Source: Flavobacteriales bacterium UBA7443 (GTDB taxonomy: Bacteria > Bacteroidota > Bacteroidia > Flavobacteriales_D > Sanyastnellaceae). Taken from it: a DNA stretch of 37,336 nt. Below, piece by piece: positions 1-9,200 of the stretch (its first letter is position 1; each line of letters starts with the position of its first letter). Both the position numbers and the translations under genes were made by a program. Under the pieces are notes generated by a model that searched no databases, was not told the origin of the DNA, and saw only the letters and a program-made list of their open reading frames with translations. The DNA lies in contig DLQB01000140.1 in NCBI GenBank assembly GCA_002477505.1, positions 2,117-39,452 of the forward strand. Reading direction: 5' to 3'.

Positions 1-96
1 AAAAAAAACTGAAATAAACAGCACTGAAACCGTCATGAAAGTGTCATGATGACAACATATTGAGGCCACAAAGCCTACAAAAAGGTGTCCTCAAAA

Positions 97-441
97 TGAT
101 TTTAATGATAAGCCGGATTCTGTTCACCTCTGAAGGTGCTTCATCATTTGTCTGTGCAATCAACCCACTGGCTTGGGCGAGCAGCCCTCAAAATGCCAGC
201 CTATGCGATCTTGCAACCCGCAAGGTTTACCAAAGCCGACGAATCACTTCGTCGCTGGTGGGCTCTTACCCCACCTTTTCATCCTTGCCTGTGCTCTGTT
301 ATGAAACTAAGCCATCGGCGGTTTAAATTTCTGCAGCACTATCTGTCATGTAAAACATGCCTTCCTTTCGAGAAGTGCGGTGCCCTGCGTTGTCCGGACT
401 TTCCTCTCCAATAACGGAGCGATGAAGTCTCATTTCAATCA
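97..441 (-). ncRNA. rnpB: RNase P RNA (bacterial class A)
   Basis: This is the catalytic RNA of RNase P, which removes 5' leaders from pre-tRNAs. Read on the minus strand, the 5' part carries the conserved GAGGAAAGTCCGGAC block (P3/P4 side, about 398-412). The middle has GGTGGGGTAAGAGCCCACC (about 255-273), and then the GCAAGATCGCATAGG block. The 3' end has ACAGAATCCGGCTTATCA (about 106-123), which supplies the other half of P4. Ends were set by an imperfect P1 pairing between 430-441 and 97-108, giving about 345 nt, normal for the class. The 5' end lies about 5 nt beyond the stop codon of the M28 peptidase gene. A TAATTTG element on the minus strand (454-460) could be its own -7 box. The exact ends are uncertain by a few bases; the identity is not. 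Confidence 0.95.
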
Positions 442-446
442 AAATT

Positions 447-1727
447 TCAATCCCAAATTACAGACATCTGTATTTCGTCACCACCGCGTTCGATGATGAC
501 ATCTGATTCGGATCCGGCCTCAAACAAACTCAGTGCCGTCATATAACTCATCATGTCCGTCACGAGAACCGTATCTATTCTCTTCACAACATCTCCGCGA
601 ATTAAACCGGCCAAAGCCGCGGGCCTGCCTTCTGAGACACCGTCAATTCGCATACCAACTCCCGAAAACAAATAGTCGGGAATAACACCCAAGGTAACCT
701 TAAAACGAGGCGTGCTCTCTTCATCTTGATCTTTGGTGGCTGTGAACGGCCAATCCTCTTGCTCATTTAGTCGCTGTATCAAGCGTTCAACGAAATTCAC
801 GATCCGCACAATGCCTTCAACATTGATCTTATCTGCAGTGTCTGAAGGCTTGTGGTAATCGGGGTGTTGTCCTGTGAAGAAATGCAAGGCAGGAATCCCT
901 TCCAGGTAGAATGACGTATGATCACTCGGCCCTACACCGCTTTCACTCGGAACGAAAATAAATCGTTCGTCGTTGCATTCCTCCAGCAATTCCATCCACC
1001 GAGGTGATGTACCGGTACCATAAACCGCTAGCGTGTCACCTCGAAGCCTACCAATCATGTCGAAATTGATCATGTAATCGATGGAATCCAGCGGAACGGT
1101 CGGCGACTTACAGAATTGATTGGATCCCCACAGCCCCTTTTCCTCGCCAGAAAACGCAGCAAATAAAAGTGATTTGTTTTGTTTCGACTGAGCGAAACGC
1201 TCGCTAAGCTCTAACATGCCAGCCACACCTGATGCGTTGTCATCCGCACCATTATGAATTTCAGGTTCTCCACGAAATAAGGAGTTCTCATCACCGTAGC
1301 CCAGGTGATCATAATGGGCGCCTATAACCCCCCAACGTTTCTTCTCTAGAGGCAATGCGTAAAGCACATTCTTTCCGGTGATTGCTTGCACCAGGGCCAT
1401 TCCCATTGACGCAGAGTCTCCATGGCCATGCATTTGCATTGGAGGATGTGGCTTGTATTCAAAGTTCTGAAACGCACCGACCTCTCCCCTTGCTGATAGG
1501 CCTTGCGATGCGAAGACAGAATCGATCCAAGCACTTGCGATCGCTTCTCCTTCTTCACCCGTCTCCCGGCCCTGCATCGCGTCCGAAGCAAGTGCCTTAA
1601 CATGGGCGTTGATTCGCTTCGAGCCACGCATTGTGAGGGTTTCGCTGTCATTGCATGAGATGAAGCCAAAAGACATTGCAGCGAAAACAACAAAAACATG
1701 ACAAAAACGGAAAGGAAATGCTTGCAT
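447..1727 (-). CDS. M28 family aminopeptidase lipoprotein with C-terminal PDZ domain
   Basis: Predicted zinc aminopeptidase of 426 aa that trims peptides outside the cytoplasm. A signal peptide ends in a lipobox, FISC, with Cys25 as the likely lipidated residue, so it is probably membrane-anchored. The M28 catalytic set is complete: GAHYDH (His138), NGADDNASG (Asp162), SGEE (Glu195/196), NFDMIGR (Asp223) and DYHKPSD (His292). A His/Met-rich stretch lies near residues 95-110. Residues about 345-420 look like a PDZ domain (GVGMRIDGV, GRPAALAGLIRGDVV), which in this family is thought to guide substrate or partner binding. The ATG at 1727 is divergent from the TolB-like gene, 35 bp away. The gene runs into rnpB. 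The family is certain from motifs; the substrate is unknown. Confidence 0.92.
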   Translation of the reverse strand: MQAFPFRFCHVFVVFAAMSFGFISCNDSETLTMRGSKRINAHVKALASDAMQGRETGEEGEAIASAWIDSVFASQGLSARGEVGAFQNFEYKPHPPMQMHGHGDSASMGMALVQAITGKNVLYALPLEKKRWGVIGAHYDHLGYGDENSLFRGEPEIHNGADDNASGVAGMLELSERFAQSKQNKSLLFAAFSGEEKGLWGSNQFCKSPTVPLDSIDYMINFDMIGRLRGDTLAVYGTGTSPRWMELLEECNDERFIFVPSESGVGPSDHTSFYLEGIPALHFFTGQHPDYHKPSDTADKINVEGIVRIVNFVERLIQRLNEQEDWPFTATKDQDEESTPRFKVTLGVIPDYLFSGVGMRIDGVSEGRPAALAGLIRGDVVKRIDTVLVTDMMSYMTALSLFEAGSESDVIIERGGDEIQMSVIWD

Positions 1728-1734
1728 TCGAGTT

Positions 1735-1742
1735 TACTTTTG
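1735..1742 (+). promoter_or_regulatory. Candidate Bacteroidota -7 box
   Basis: TACTTTTG fits the Bacteroidota -7 consensus TAnnTTTG and lies 20 bp before the ATG of the TolB-like gene at 1763. No convincing TTTG -33 element is seen at the right distance, so this is only a candidate. Confidence 0.3.
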
Positions 1743-1762
1743 CGCAAAATTCGACAGAAGTC

Positions 1763-2866
1763 ATGAATAAAGAAGCACGTTGGAGCGTAATTTTAATTGT
1801 TGCTCTTCTAAGCTGCGGAGAACAAGGAGAATCCGTGGATTCACCGCAACCAGCGGAGGTTGAATCTGGACTGCGTTTGGATGGAGAAGATCATTTTACT
1901 GCTATGCGTCAGCTTACGTTTGGGGGTGATAACGCCGAGGCGTATTGGTCGTTTGGAAATGATCAATTGGTGTTTCAAGCCAACAACCCCAGTTGGGGAA
2001 CGGGTTGTGATCAAATCTTTGTTTTGCAACTGGATGACGATTTCACGCCATCTTCCACGCCGCCAGCGCAAATCTCCAATGGCCTAGGTCGAACAACTTG
2101 CGCATACTTCATGCCGGGCGATACGTCAGTAGTCTATGCATCGACTCATTTAGCTGACACACTTTGTCCTGCTGTGCCTCCAAGAGGACCCAAGGGAGAA
2201 TATGTTTGGCCTATCTATGAAGGCTACGACATCTTTACCTACGACTTGGAGGGGGGCTTGATTTCACAATTGACCGATTTACCGGGTTACGACGCGGAAG
2301 CGACCGTTAGTCCTGCTGGTGATCGGATGGTCTTCACAAGCACGCGAAGTGGAGATTTGGAACTCTTCACTTGCAAGCTCGATGGTTCAGACGTTGTTCA
2401 GGTGACGGATGAACTTGGTTACGACGGAGGGGCATTCTTCTCACCGGATGGTAGCCAGTTGATTTGGCGCGCCAGCCGACCCGAAACGCCGGAAGAAGTT
2501 GCGCACTATACAGACCTCTTGAGCAAAGGACTTGTTGAGCCCACGGCAATGGAATTATTCATTGCCAACGCCGACGGTTCAAACGCTAGGCAATTGACCG
2601 ATTTAGGAGGGGCAAATTGGGCGCCATTCTTTCATCCAAGTGGAGAAAAAGTGCTCTTTTCTAGCAATCATCATACCGGAGGTTTTCCGTTCAATATTTT
2701 CATGATCAACACAGATGGCACTGGACTGGAGCAGGTTTCATTTGACTCGGCGTTTGACTCCTTTCCGATGTTCTCTCCCGATGGTAAGAGATTGGCATTC
2801 TCTTCCAATCGAAACAATGGAAGAACACGCAACACCAATGTGTTTGTGACAGATTGGGTTGAATGA
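1763..2866 (+). CDS. TolB-like beta-propeller lipoprotein
   Basis: Predicted 367-aa exported beta-propeller protein of the TolB/PD40 type. The open frame extends further upstream, but the ATG at 1763 starts a clean signal peptide ending in the lipobox ALLSC (Cys18), so this start was chosen. The body consists of WD40-like PD40 repeats, for example TVSPAGDRMVFTSTRSGD, FFSPDGSQLIWRASR, FHPSGEKVLFSSNHH and MFSPDGKRLAFSSNRN. Each follows a strand of the kind 'ELFIANADGSNARQLT'. Such propellers act as binding scaffolds at the envelope or as the non-catalytic half of peptidases; no catalytic domain follows here. The gene overlaps the next one (RluE-like) by the four bases ATGA, which suggests translational coupling. 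Function beyond the fold is not known. Confidence 0.88.
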   Translation: MNKEARWSVILIVALLSCGEQGESVDSPQPAEVESGLRLDGEDHFTAMRQLTFGGDNAEAYWSFGNDQLVFQANNPSWGTGCDQIFVLQLDDDFTPSSTPPAQISNGLGRTTCAYFMPGDTSVVYASTHLADTLCPAVPPRGPKGEYVWPIYEGYDIFTYDLEGGLISQLTDLPGYDAEATVSPAGDRMVFTSTRSGDLELFTCKLDGSDVVQVTDELGYDGGAFFSPDGSQLIWRASRPETPEEVAHYTDLLSKGLVEPTAMELFIANADGSNARQLTDLGGANWAPFFHPSGEKVLFSSNHHTGGFPFNIFMINTDGTGLEQVSFDSAFDSFPMFSPDGKRLAFSSNRNNGRTRNTNVFVTDWVE

Positions 2867-3468
2867 ATGATACGCCTCAGTGCTATGCACTTCATAAGCC
2901 GTATGGGGTGCTGAGCCAGTTTACTTCAGAAGGCGGCCATCCAGGCCTCCAATCTCTGAATTTGGATTTGCCTCAGGATATTTACCCGGTTGGAAGGTTA
3001 GACCGAGACTCAGAGGGTCTTTTGCTTCTATCCAACAATTCAACACTGATTCATGAATTGCTAGAGCCTTCCAAAGGACATCCCCGAACGTATCGCGTCC
3101 AGGTCGAGGGTTTGGCGTCAAGGGATCAAATTCAAGCAATTCAAAAGCCGATGAATTTGCGGATCAAAAAAAAGGACCACCGCACGAAACCTTGCGTCGC
3201 ACGAATGATCGAAGCACCGAAGTTGGCCGAAAGGGTCCCTCCTATCCGCGAACGAAAATCCATTCCAACGAGCTGGATCGACGTCACCTTAAGAGAAGGG
3301 AAAAATAGGCAAGTGCGAAGGATGACAGCACACGTTGGCCTTCCTACTTTGCGGCTTTTGCGCATTCAAATTGGTCAGTTGACGTTGGATGATTTGAATC
3401 TCGAGCCAGGCAAAGCGGTTTTGTTGAATGCTCAGCAGATCCAGCACGCACTTGCGATAGAGAACTGA
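2863..3468 (+). CDS. rluE: RluE/RsuA-family rRNA pseudouridine synthase
   Basis: Predicted to convert a specific uridine in ribosomal RNA to pseudouridine; in E. coli, RluE modifies U2457 of 23S rRNA. The 201-aa protein begins with the family's typical N-terminus (ALHKPYGVLSQF). It carries the catalytic motif GRLDRDSEGLLLLSN with the nucleophile Asp47, then RTYRVQVEG and the C-terminal EGKNRQVRRMTAHVGLPTLRLLR. There is no N-terminal S4 domain, as expected for the short RluE type. The start codon overlaps the stop of the upstream propeller gene (ATGA). The plsC-like gene follows after 14 bp, so the three genes form a likely operon. The RluE assignment rather than another RsuA relative rests on length and motif similarity. 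Confidence 0.88.
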   Translation: MNDTPQCYALHKPYGVLSQFTSEGGHPGLQSLNLDLPQDIYPVGRLDRDSEGLLLLSNNSTLIHELLEPSKGHPRTYRVQVEGLASRDQIQAIQKPMNLRIKKKDHRTKPCVARMIEAPKLAERVPPIRERKSIPTSWIDVTLREGKNRQVRRMTAHVGLPTLRLLRIQIGQLTLDDLNLEPGKAVLLNAQQIQHALAIEN

Positions 3469-3482
3469 TACTATCTTGCGCC

Positions 3483-4244
3483 ATGCTTCATTCAGTGTCC
3501 TATTTTGCTCGAACAACTATTGCACTCATTTGGTCTTTTGTTTGCTGCCTTTCCGCGCTCATACTTGCGCTTTTGAGCAAACGGTTAATTCCATTTGTTT
3601 TGACCAAAATAGGCAGTCAAATGTGGAGCGCGAACATGCTGAAAATTGCTGGGATCAATCGCCCAACGCTCAGTTTCTCTTCCGATGCCGCCAAGTTTCA
3701 GAATTGGCCAGAGAAAGCCATCATTGTCTCGAACCATGCGAGTCAAATTGATATCAATGTTTGTGCAAGTGTGATCCCACGGCCCATTGTTTATTTGGCG
3801 AAAGCGAGCATTCGAAAGGTGCCTGTTTTGGGATTGCTCAATGCGCGTGTTGGAACAGTTTTCATTGATCGCAGCAATCCGAATGCGGCAAAAAAATCCG
3901 TTGAAAATCTACAGGCATCATTGTCAAATGGAATTTCAGTCATTGTGTATCCTGAAGGAACGCGAAGTTCAACCGGGGAATTGAATCCGTTCAAAAAAGG
4001 AGCGTTCTATTTGGCCGCCGGGGCAGATGTTCCTGTCATTCCCATGCATGTGCATGGAACGCGCAAAGTGTTGCCAAAGGGTGGCTTACTGCTGCGGCCT
4101 AATCCGGTGCACGTCAGGTTTGGAGAACCCGTTTATGCGAAGGACTCGTCTAGCAAGGGAATTGCCGATTTGACCAAGTCTTCGTTCAAGCAAGTGGATG
4201 AAATGCGAAGTTGGCACATCAAACATGTGGATACGCCGGATTGA
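3483..4244 (+). CDS. plsC: 1-acyl-sn-glycerol-3-phosphate acyltransferase (PlsC family)
   Basis: Predicted inner-membrane acyltransferase of 253 aa. It would transfer a fatty acyl group to lysophosphatidic acid to make phosphatidic acid in phospholipid synthesis. A hydrophobic N-terminal segment (about residues 11-31) should anchor it. The catalytic HX4D motif is present as NHASQID (His85, Asp90). The substrate motif YPEGTRS (157-162) is followed by the usual FKKGAFYLA block and VPVIPM. It is the third gene of the plus-strand operon after the RluE-like gene and ends 12 bp from the convergent fadH. Bacteroidota often carry several paralogues, so it may act in lipid remodelling rather than as the only PlsC. 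Confidence 0.9.
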   Translation: MLHSVSYFARTTIALIWSFVCCLSALILALLSKRLIPFVLTKIGSQMWSANMLKIAGINRPTLSFSSDAAKFQNWPEKAIIVSNHASQIDINVCASVIPRPIVYLAKASIRKVPVLGLLNARVGTVFIDRSNPNAAKKSVENLQASLSNGISVIVYPEGTRSSTGELNPFKKGAFYLAAGADVPVIPMHVHGTRKVLPKGGLLLRPNPVHVRFGEPVYAKDSSSKGIADLTKSSFKQVDEMRSWHIKHVDTPD

Positions 4245-4256
4245 CGGGGCCAGACC

Positions 4257-6281
4257 TCATTTCCAATCCGAAATGGAGTAAGCGGCTTCCAAACCTTCGC
4301 GAATAGCTCGTTGTGCATCGAGTTTTCGGGCGTCAAGTGCGCCTCCTATTCGCTCAACGGTAGCACCCTTCGCCTCTAACTGAGAATGCAATGGAGCGAA
4401 ACTTATTTGCCCTGCGCAAACCACGACATGATCGAATGCAAGGCTGTGCGTCTCACCCGATTCTATGAAGTCCAATTTCCCGTTTTCAAAAGCGAGGTAT
4501 TGAACACCACTGTGCGTGATTACCCCTTTGTTTTTTAGCTGAAGCCGATGAATCCAGCCGGTGGTCTTACCAAGTTTGCCTCCTACTTTGCCCGCAGAAC
4601 GTTGAAAGACGTGGATTGACCTTGGTGATTTCATGCGCTCTGGCCTGTGCAATCCCCCTCGGCTGCTCAAGGATTGATCAATGCCCCATTCTTCGAAAAA
4701 GCCGGGATGTTTCGTGTGGGTTAAATATTCCGCGACGTCAAAGCCAATTCCACCCGCGCCGATGATAGCGACTCGCTTCCCTGGTTCCACATTTCCTTTG
4801 AGCACGTCGATGTAACTCAGCACTTCAGCGGTTTCAGACCCGGCGATGTTCCAAGCACGTGGCTTTACACCTGTAGCGAGCATGATGTGATCAAAATTGA
4901 GCAAGGAATTGACATCCGCCTCCGTATTGAGCTGAAGATTGACATTGAAATGGGTGAGCATAAAATCAAAGTAGCGCAAGGTTTCATGAAACTCATCCTT
5001 GCCAGGAATGCGTTTGGCCATGTTGAATTGGCCTCCAATCTCAGCAGCAGACTCGAATAACGTGACCTTATGGCCCAAACGAGCGGCCTCAATGGCAGCG
5101 CTTAATCCAGCGGGTCCTGACCCCACCACCGCGACGCTTCGTGCTTTCGTGGCTTTTGCTTGCAATGGCCATTTGGATTCATGACTCGCTCTTGGGTTTA
5201 CCAAACACGTTGCGATTTTATTTTGAAAGATGTGATCAAGGCAGGCTTGATTGCAACCGATGCAGGTGTTGACAGAGTTCGGCTTCGTTTTCGATTTGTT
5301 GACTATTTCAGGATCGGCCAAGAAAGGGCGTGCCATGGAAACCATGTCAGCACAACCCGATTGAAGCGCCTTTTCGCACGCATCAATGGTGTTGAAGCGG
5401 TTGGTCGTAATAAGCGGAATCCCAACATGTCCCATCAGTTTTTTCGTGACGAATGCAAAGCCCCCTCGCGGCACTAAGGTTGCAATCGTCGGAATCCGGG
5501 CCTCATGCCATCCGATGCCCGTGTTGATCGCATCGACCCCCTCTCGCTCCAAGGCTTGCGCCAACGATTGGATTTCATCCCAGCTGCTTCCCTCCTGGAT
5601 CAGATCGAGCATGCTCAAACGGAAGATGATTGCGAATTCAGCCCCTACTCTTTCTCTGATGCACCGAATGATCTCAATTGGAAATCGCATTCGATTCTCA
5701 AATGATCCGCCGTATTGGTCCTTCCTTTTATTGGTAGCGGTGACTAGGAATTGATTGATGAGATAACCCTCCGACCCCATAATTTCGATTCCATCATAGC
5801 CAGCTTCTTTTGCAATGGCGGCACATTTGGCGTATTGCCGAACCGTCTTCTTAACACCACGCATGGAAAGGCCGCTCGGCTTGAAGCGATTGATGGCCGT
5901 TTTAATGCTTGAAGGGGCAACATTGAAAGGGTGATAGCTGTAACGACCACCGTGAAGAATTTGAAGGCAAATTTTACCTCCATTTGCATGCACCGCATCC
6001 GTAATGATTCGATGTTTTCTGATTTGGCGCCGGGCCGTCAACTTTGCTCCGCCGGGCTTCAGAACTCCTCTGCGATTGGGAGAGATCCCACCAGTAACAA
6101 TGAGACCTGCTCCTCCTTTTGCACGTTCTCCATAAAATTGCGCCAACGCGTTGAACCCATCTTTTGCTTCTTCCAATCCGGTGTGCATGCTACCCATTAA
6201 AATGCGATTGGGAAGCAGGAGCGGCCCCAGCTGAATGGGCTGGAACACCTGCAGATCTGTTGTTGAATTCAAAGTAGTCAT
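4257..6281 (-). CDS. fadH: 2,4-dienoyl-CoA reductase (NADPH), FadH-type flavoprotein
   Basis: Predicted to reduce 2,4-dienoyl-CoA with NADPH, an auxiliary step of beta-oxidation of unsaturated fatty acids. The 674-aa length equals the E. coli FadH size (about 671). The N-terminal TIM barrel (residues about 12-335) is of the Old Yellow Enzyme kind, with GYDGIEIMGSEGYLINQF and a candidate acid at His259. The 4Fe-4S motif CIGCNQACLDHIF...CLVNP follows (Cys340, 343, 347, 359). Two dinucleotide-binding motifs come next: GSGPAGLSAAIEAARLG (about 388) and IGAGGIGFDVAEYL (about 500). It is the last gene of the tpiA-prmA-large protein-fadH run, 16 bp after the 1502-residue gene. The full cofactor set makes FadH more likely than a plain NADH:flavin oxidoreductase. 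Confidence 0.9.
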   Translation of the reverse strand: MTTLNSTTDLQVFQPIQLGPLLLPNRILMGSMHTGLEEAKDGFNALAQFYGERAKGGAGLIVTGGISPNRRGVLKPGGAKLTARRQIRKHRIITDAVHANGGKICLQILHGGRYSYHPFNVAPSSIKTAINRFKPSGLSMRGVKKTVRQYAKCAAIAKEAGYDGIEIMGSEGYLINQFLVTATNKRKDQYGGSFENRMRFPIEIIRCIRERVGAEFAIIFRLSMLDLIQEGSSWDEIQSLAQALEREGVDAINTGIGWHEARIPTIATLVPRGGFAFVTKKLMGHVGIPLITTNRFNTIDACEKALQSGCADMVSMARPFLADPEIVNKSKTKPNSVNTCIGCNQACLDHIFQNKIATCLVNPRASHESKWPLQAKATKARSVAVVGSGPAGLSAAIEAARLGHKVTLFESAAEIGGQFNMAKRIPGKDEFHETLRYFDFMLTHFNVNLQLNTEADVNSLLNFDHIMLATGVKPRAWNIAGSETAEVLSYIDVLKGNVEPGKRVAIIGAGGIGFDVAEYLTHTKHPGFFEEWGIDQSLSSRGGLHRPERMKSPRSIHVFQRSAGKVGGKLGKTTGWIHRLQLKNKGVITHSGVQYLAFENGKLDFIESGETHSLAFDHVVVCAGQISFAPLHSQLEAKGATVERIGGALDARKLDAQRAIREGLEAAYSISDWK

Positions 6282-6297
6282 GGGAGCTCAAGTTAAT

Positions 6298-9200
6298 TCA
6301 CTGGAATTCACGGTATTCATCAACAAAATCGTTGCGACGATCATTTTTGTTCATTGCTTTGTAGAAATAGGTTCTTCCGTCACCGTCCTTTTTGGTTCTT
6401 TTTTTGTCTCCAATCTCGGCGATCGAACTCAAGAATCCGGCGCGGTCAGGTGTTGAACAATTGAGTGTTTTGTCGCGGTAATCGAAATGATACCAGTTTT
6501 CTTGATCACCGTGCAGATATAGGGTGAAGGAGTCTTTCGACCGACTTCTTCGCAGGATTAATTTGCCCGGAATTTCTTGGAACACCGGCGCACTTCCGAG
6601 TGAAGCAATGGCGAATTTACTAGTGGAGATGAAGGCTTCGAGCTTGGGCTCCCACGTCATCTCAAGGCCAGTCAACACGACTTGGGTACGCATTGATTTT
6701 GGGGTGTTCTTTATTTTCCCCGTCATCGCCAAATCATTGACGAGCTTCGAACTCTCTTTTGCACCAAGCCAAGCTTGTAGTGCCTGTTCGTAATTGGTCT
6801 CGACAATATTGACCGGCTCTGCGGGTTCCCACGATGGGATTTGCAAGGCCATGCGGTCGTACAAGACTTGGTCAAGGTCAATGTCCAGTCGCATCGATCC
6901 TTTGAACACATACTCCCCCCTCGGATTGATTTCAAACGAGCCTACGAACGATTGGTTCACCAAGCCAAAATTCAATGGCAACTCCATCAGCCCGGCACCC
7001 CGCAAGTCACACGTAGAAGGCCGGATGTCAACCCGGGCTTCACTCGAGTTTGGGTTTTCAAATTTTTCTTGACTTGAGAATATGTATCGTTCATCTTGAT
7101 ACCTCAGCTCACCTCTTGTTTTGAGGATGTTCAAGTCTGAATCATCTCCTTGGGGGTCCAAAAATGCGCCATAAACCGTGAACGGTGGACGTGATGATGC
7201 CATTAGGCCATAGGCGAGCATATCCCCCTCTGTGTCTTGGGGGCGGTCTGAAACGGGAATGGCAATGGCCTTGGGATTGATATATCCTTCAAATGCAATC
7301 CAACTGCGCTGCATTCGCTTGCATTCTTTTGTCATTTTTGTCCCCCCGCTGAAATACAAATGCGGTTCGGAGGATACCATTTTTATGTCGCCTGCAAATG
7401 CGAATGCCGGTCCGAGCAAAAACCCATTTCGAGCCATGATGGAACCGCCACCAGTGGTCCGAAGACTGTCGTCCACTTGGATGTCGTCGAAAAAAATCCG
7501 ATTGACTTTTCCGTCAGCCGATTGGTAATTGTAGAGTCCAGTGCCTTCAAACGCATATTTCCCATAAACGTTTAGAAAGGCAGAATCAATGAAGTGATAG
7601 CGGGTGGTGGCATTCGTCACTATTTGTGCGAAGCGGAGCTCGTCCATTTTAGCCTTGGCTCGTATGATCAAACGTCCACTGTCTGGAATGATACGGGAGT
7701 CGGCAATGGAAAGGGATTCAACGCCGTTGCAAGTGAGCATGTCTTCTCCTATGCGATAGGTTGCGCTTGAGCTCAAGAAATGAAGCGAGTCTTGATTGGG
7801 ATGTGCTGAAATAAAGTTGGAGCTTGTTCGGTCGTCATTGAAATCAAAGGGCATGCCTTCTTGACTGCGGTTGGTCAGCAAATCAATTTCATCCTCATCC
7901 ATGTACCAGCGAAACCGATCCATGAAGCAGATATACTGCTGAATCGGCAGTTCGATTCTGGTTTCGCCGGAATTTGGAGAAAATACACCGAGCCGCTCTT
8001 GAAAATTCAAATCACACGCTACATCATCTGTTTTGAAGGCTGTGATTTGCGATCGATTTCCATTCAAAGAAAAGGTCGCTGATGGCGACTTCAGGTTCGC
8101 CGTGCGGAAGTCAAACTCATCGGATGATAGCGAGGCATCCTTCAACTCAATCAAGCCTCTGCCCGTAAATGCACGCGGTGTCACTTGGGCAACACCTGTC
8201 AGGCGCGCTTCTTCTTGATAAAATTCAAATGGACTGCCCCCAGAACGCATGTCCAATTGTTTGCGTGTAGGATGAAATGAGAAGGAGCCATTGACCCCCT
8301 GCATCGCAGCAGTATTGCGCTCCTCGTCCGCTTCATTGACGAGTAACTCTGCCTGGCCAATGATGGAATCAGGAAGCATCGTCATGGACGAACTTTCAAT
8401 GTGCGCCGTGATGAAGTCAATGCTTCCTTGCCCCTGCAGCCCTTTTCCATCCAATTTGATGTCCTTGGTGAATGTTGCTGCATCTGAATATACATCGATC
8501 CCTTCTGGCGCAGAACTCGTTTCAAGTCCGAGGTAATAATCGTCCATCACCTTCAATGGAAGGGGCAAGTCCTTCAGAATGCCTGCGGAAACGAGGGTGC
8601 CATCCAATGTGAAACCTGACTTGGTTAAGTTGTCGAGCCTTTTTAATTGAAAAGGCTCGACCGCGAAGTAAAATTCATCCCGGTCATAAGCTCCTTCGAA
8701 AAGGTCGAATCGATCGTAATAAACAAAGCTCGTCACGGTGCTTTCAAATACGGGGTAGTCTGGATGCAATTCGCTTCTTCTTCCAGATCGATTCGTAGGG
8801 TAATCAATGGATAAAGTACCCGAAACTCCTTCGATTTGGCTATTTAGAGAACGTTTCCTCGGAGTGCCTCGGCTGTTCAGCTCGTCCTCATTGTATACAC
8901 TGAGCTGAATCGACTCTATAGCATCAAAGTCAATTGTGAAGTCTGAGTAGTCAAAAGAGAAGGCGTCACCGGCCATTTTTATATTGCCTGCTTGAATTCG
9001 GCCATCAAACAGGAAGTCCCGGTCACGCTTGACCACAATCTCGCCATTCGCCGGATACAGGACCACGTCCTTGGCTGTGCTCAGTCGGATTTCATCGATC
9101 CCATTGATTTGAATGTGCCCATTAAGTAGGCTCCATTCTGCATTCACTCCATCAATCGGGCTAGAGTTAAAACGCATGACGTCATAATCCTTGCGTCCTG

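Noticed and set aside
61..90. Possible terminator after rnpB (AGGC/GCCT hairpin)
   Set aside because: The stem is only 4 bp and no T-run follows it on the minus strand.
60..414. Two overlapping plus-strand ORFs of about 90 codons
   Set aside because: They are antisense to the RNase P RNA, whose conserved core explains the sequence; neither encodes a recognisable protein.
7232..7528. Plus-strand ORF inside the large exported protein gene
   Set aside because: It is one of several antisense frames within a well-supported 1502-codon gene, with no signal or motif of its own.
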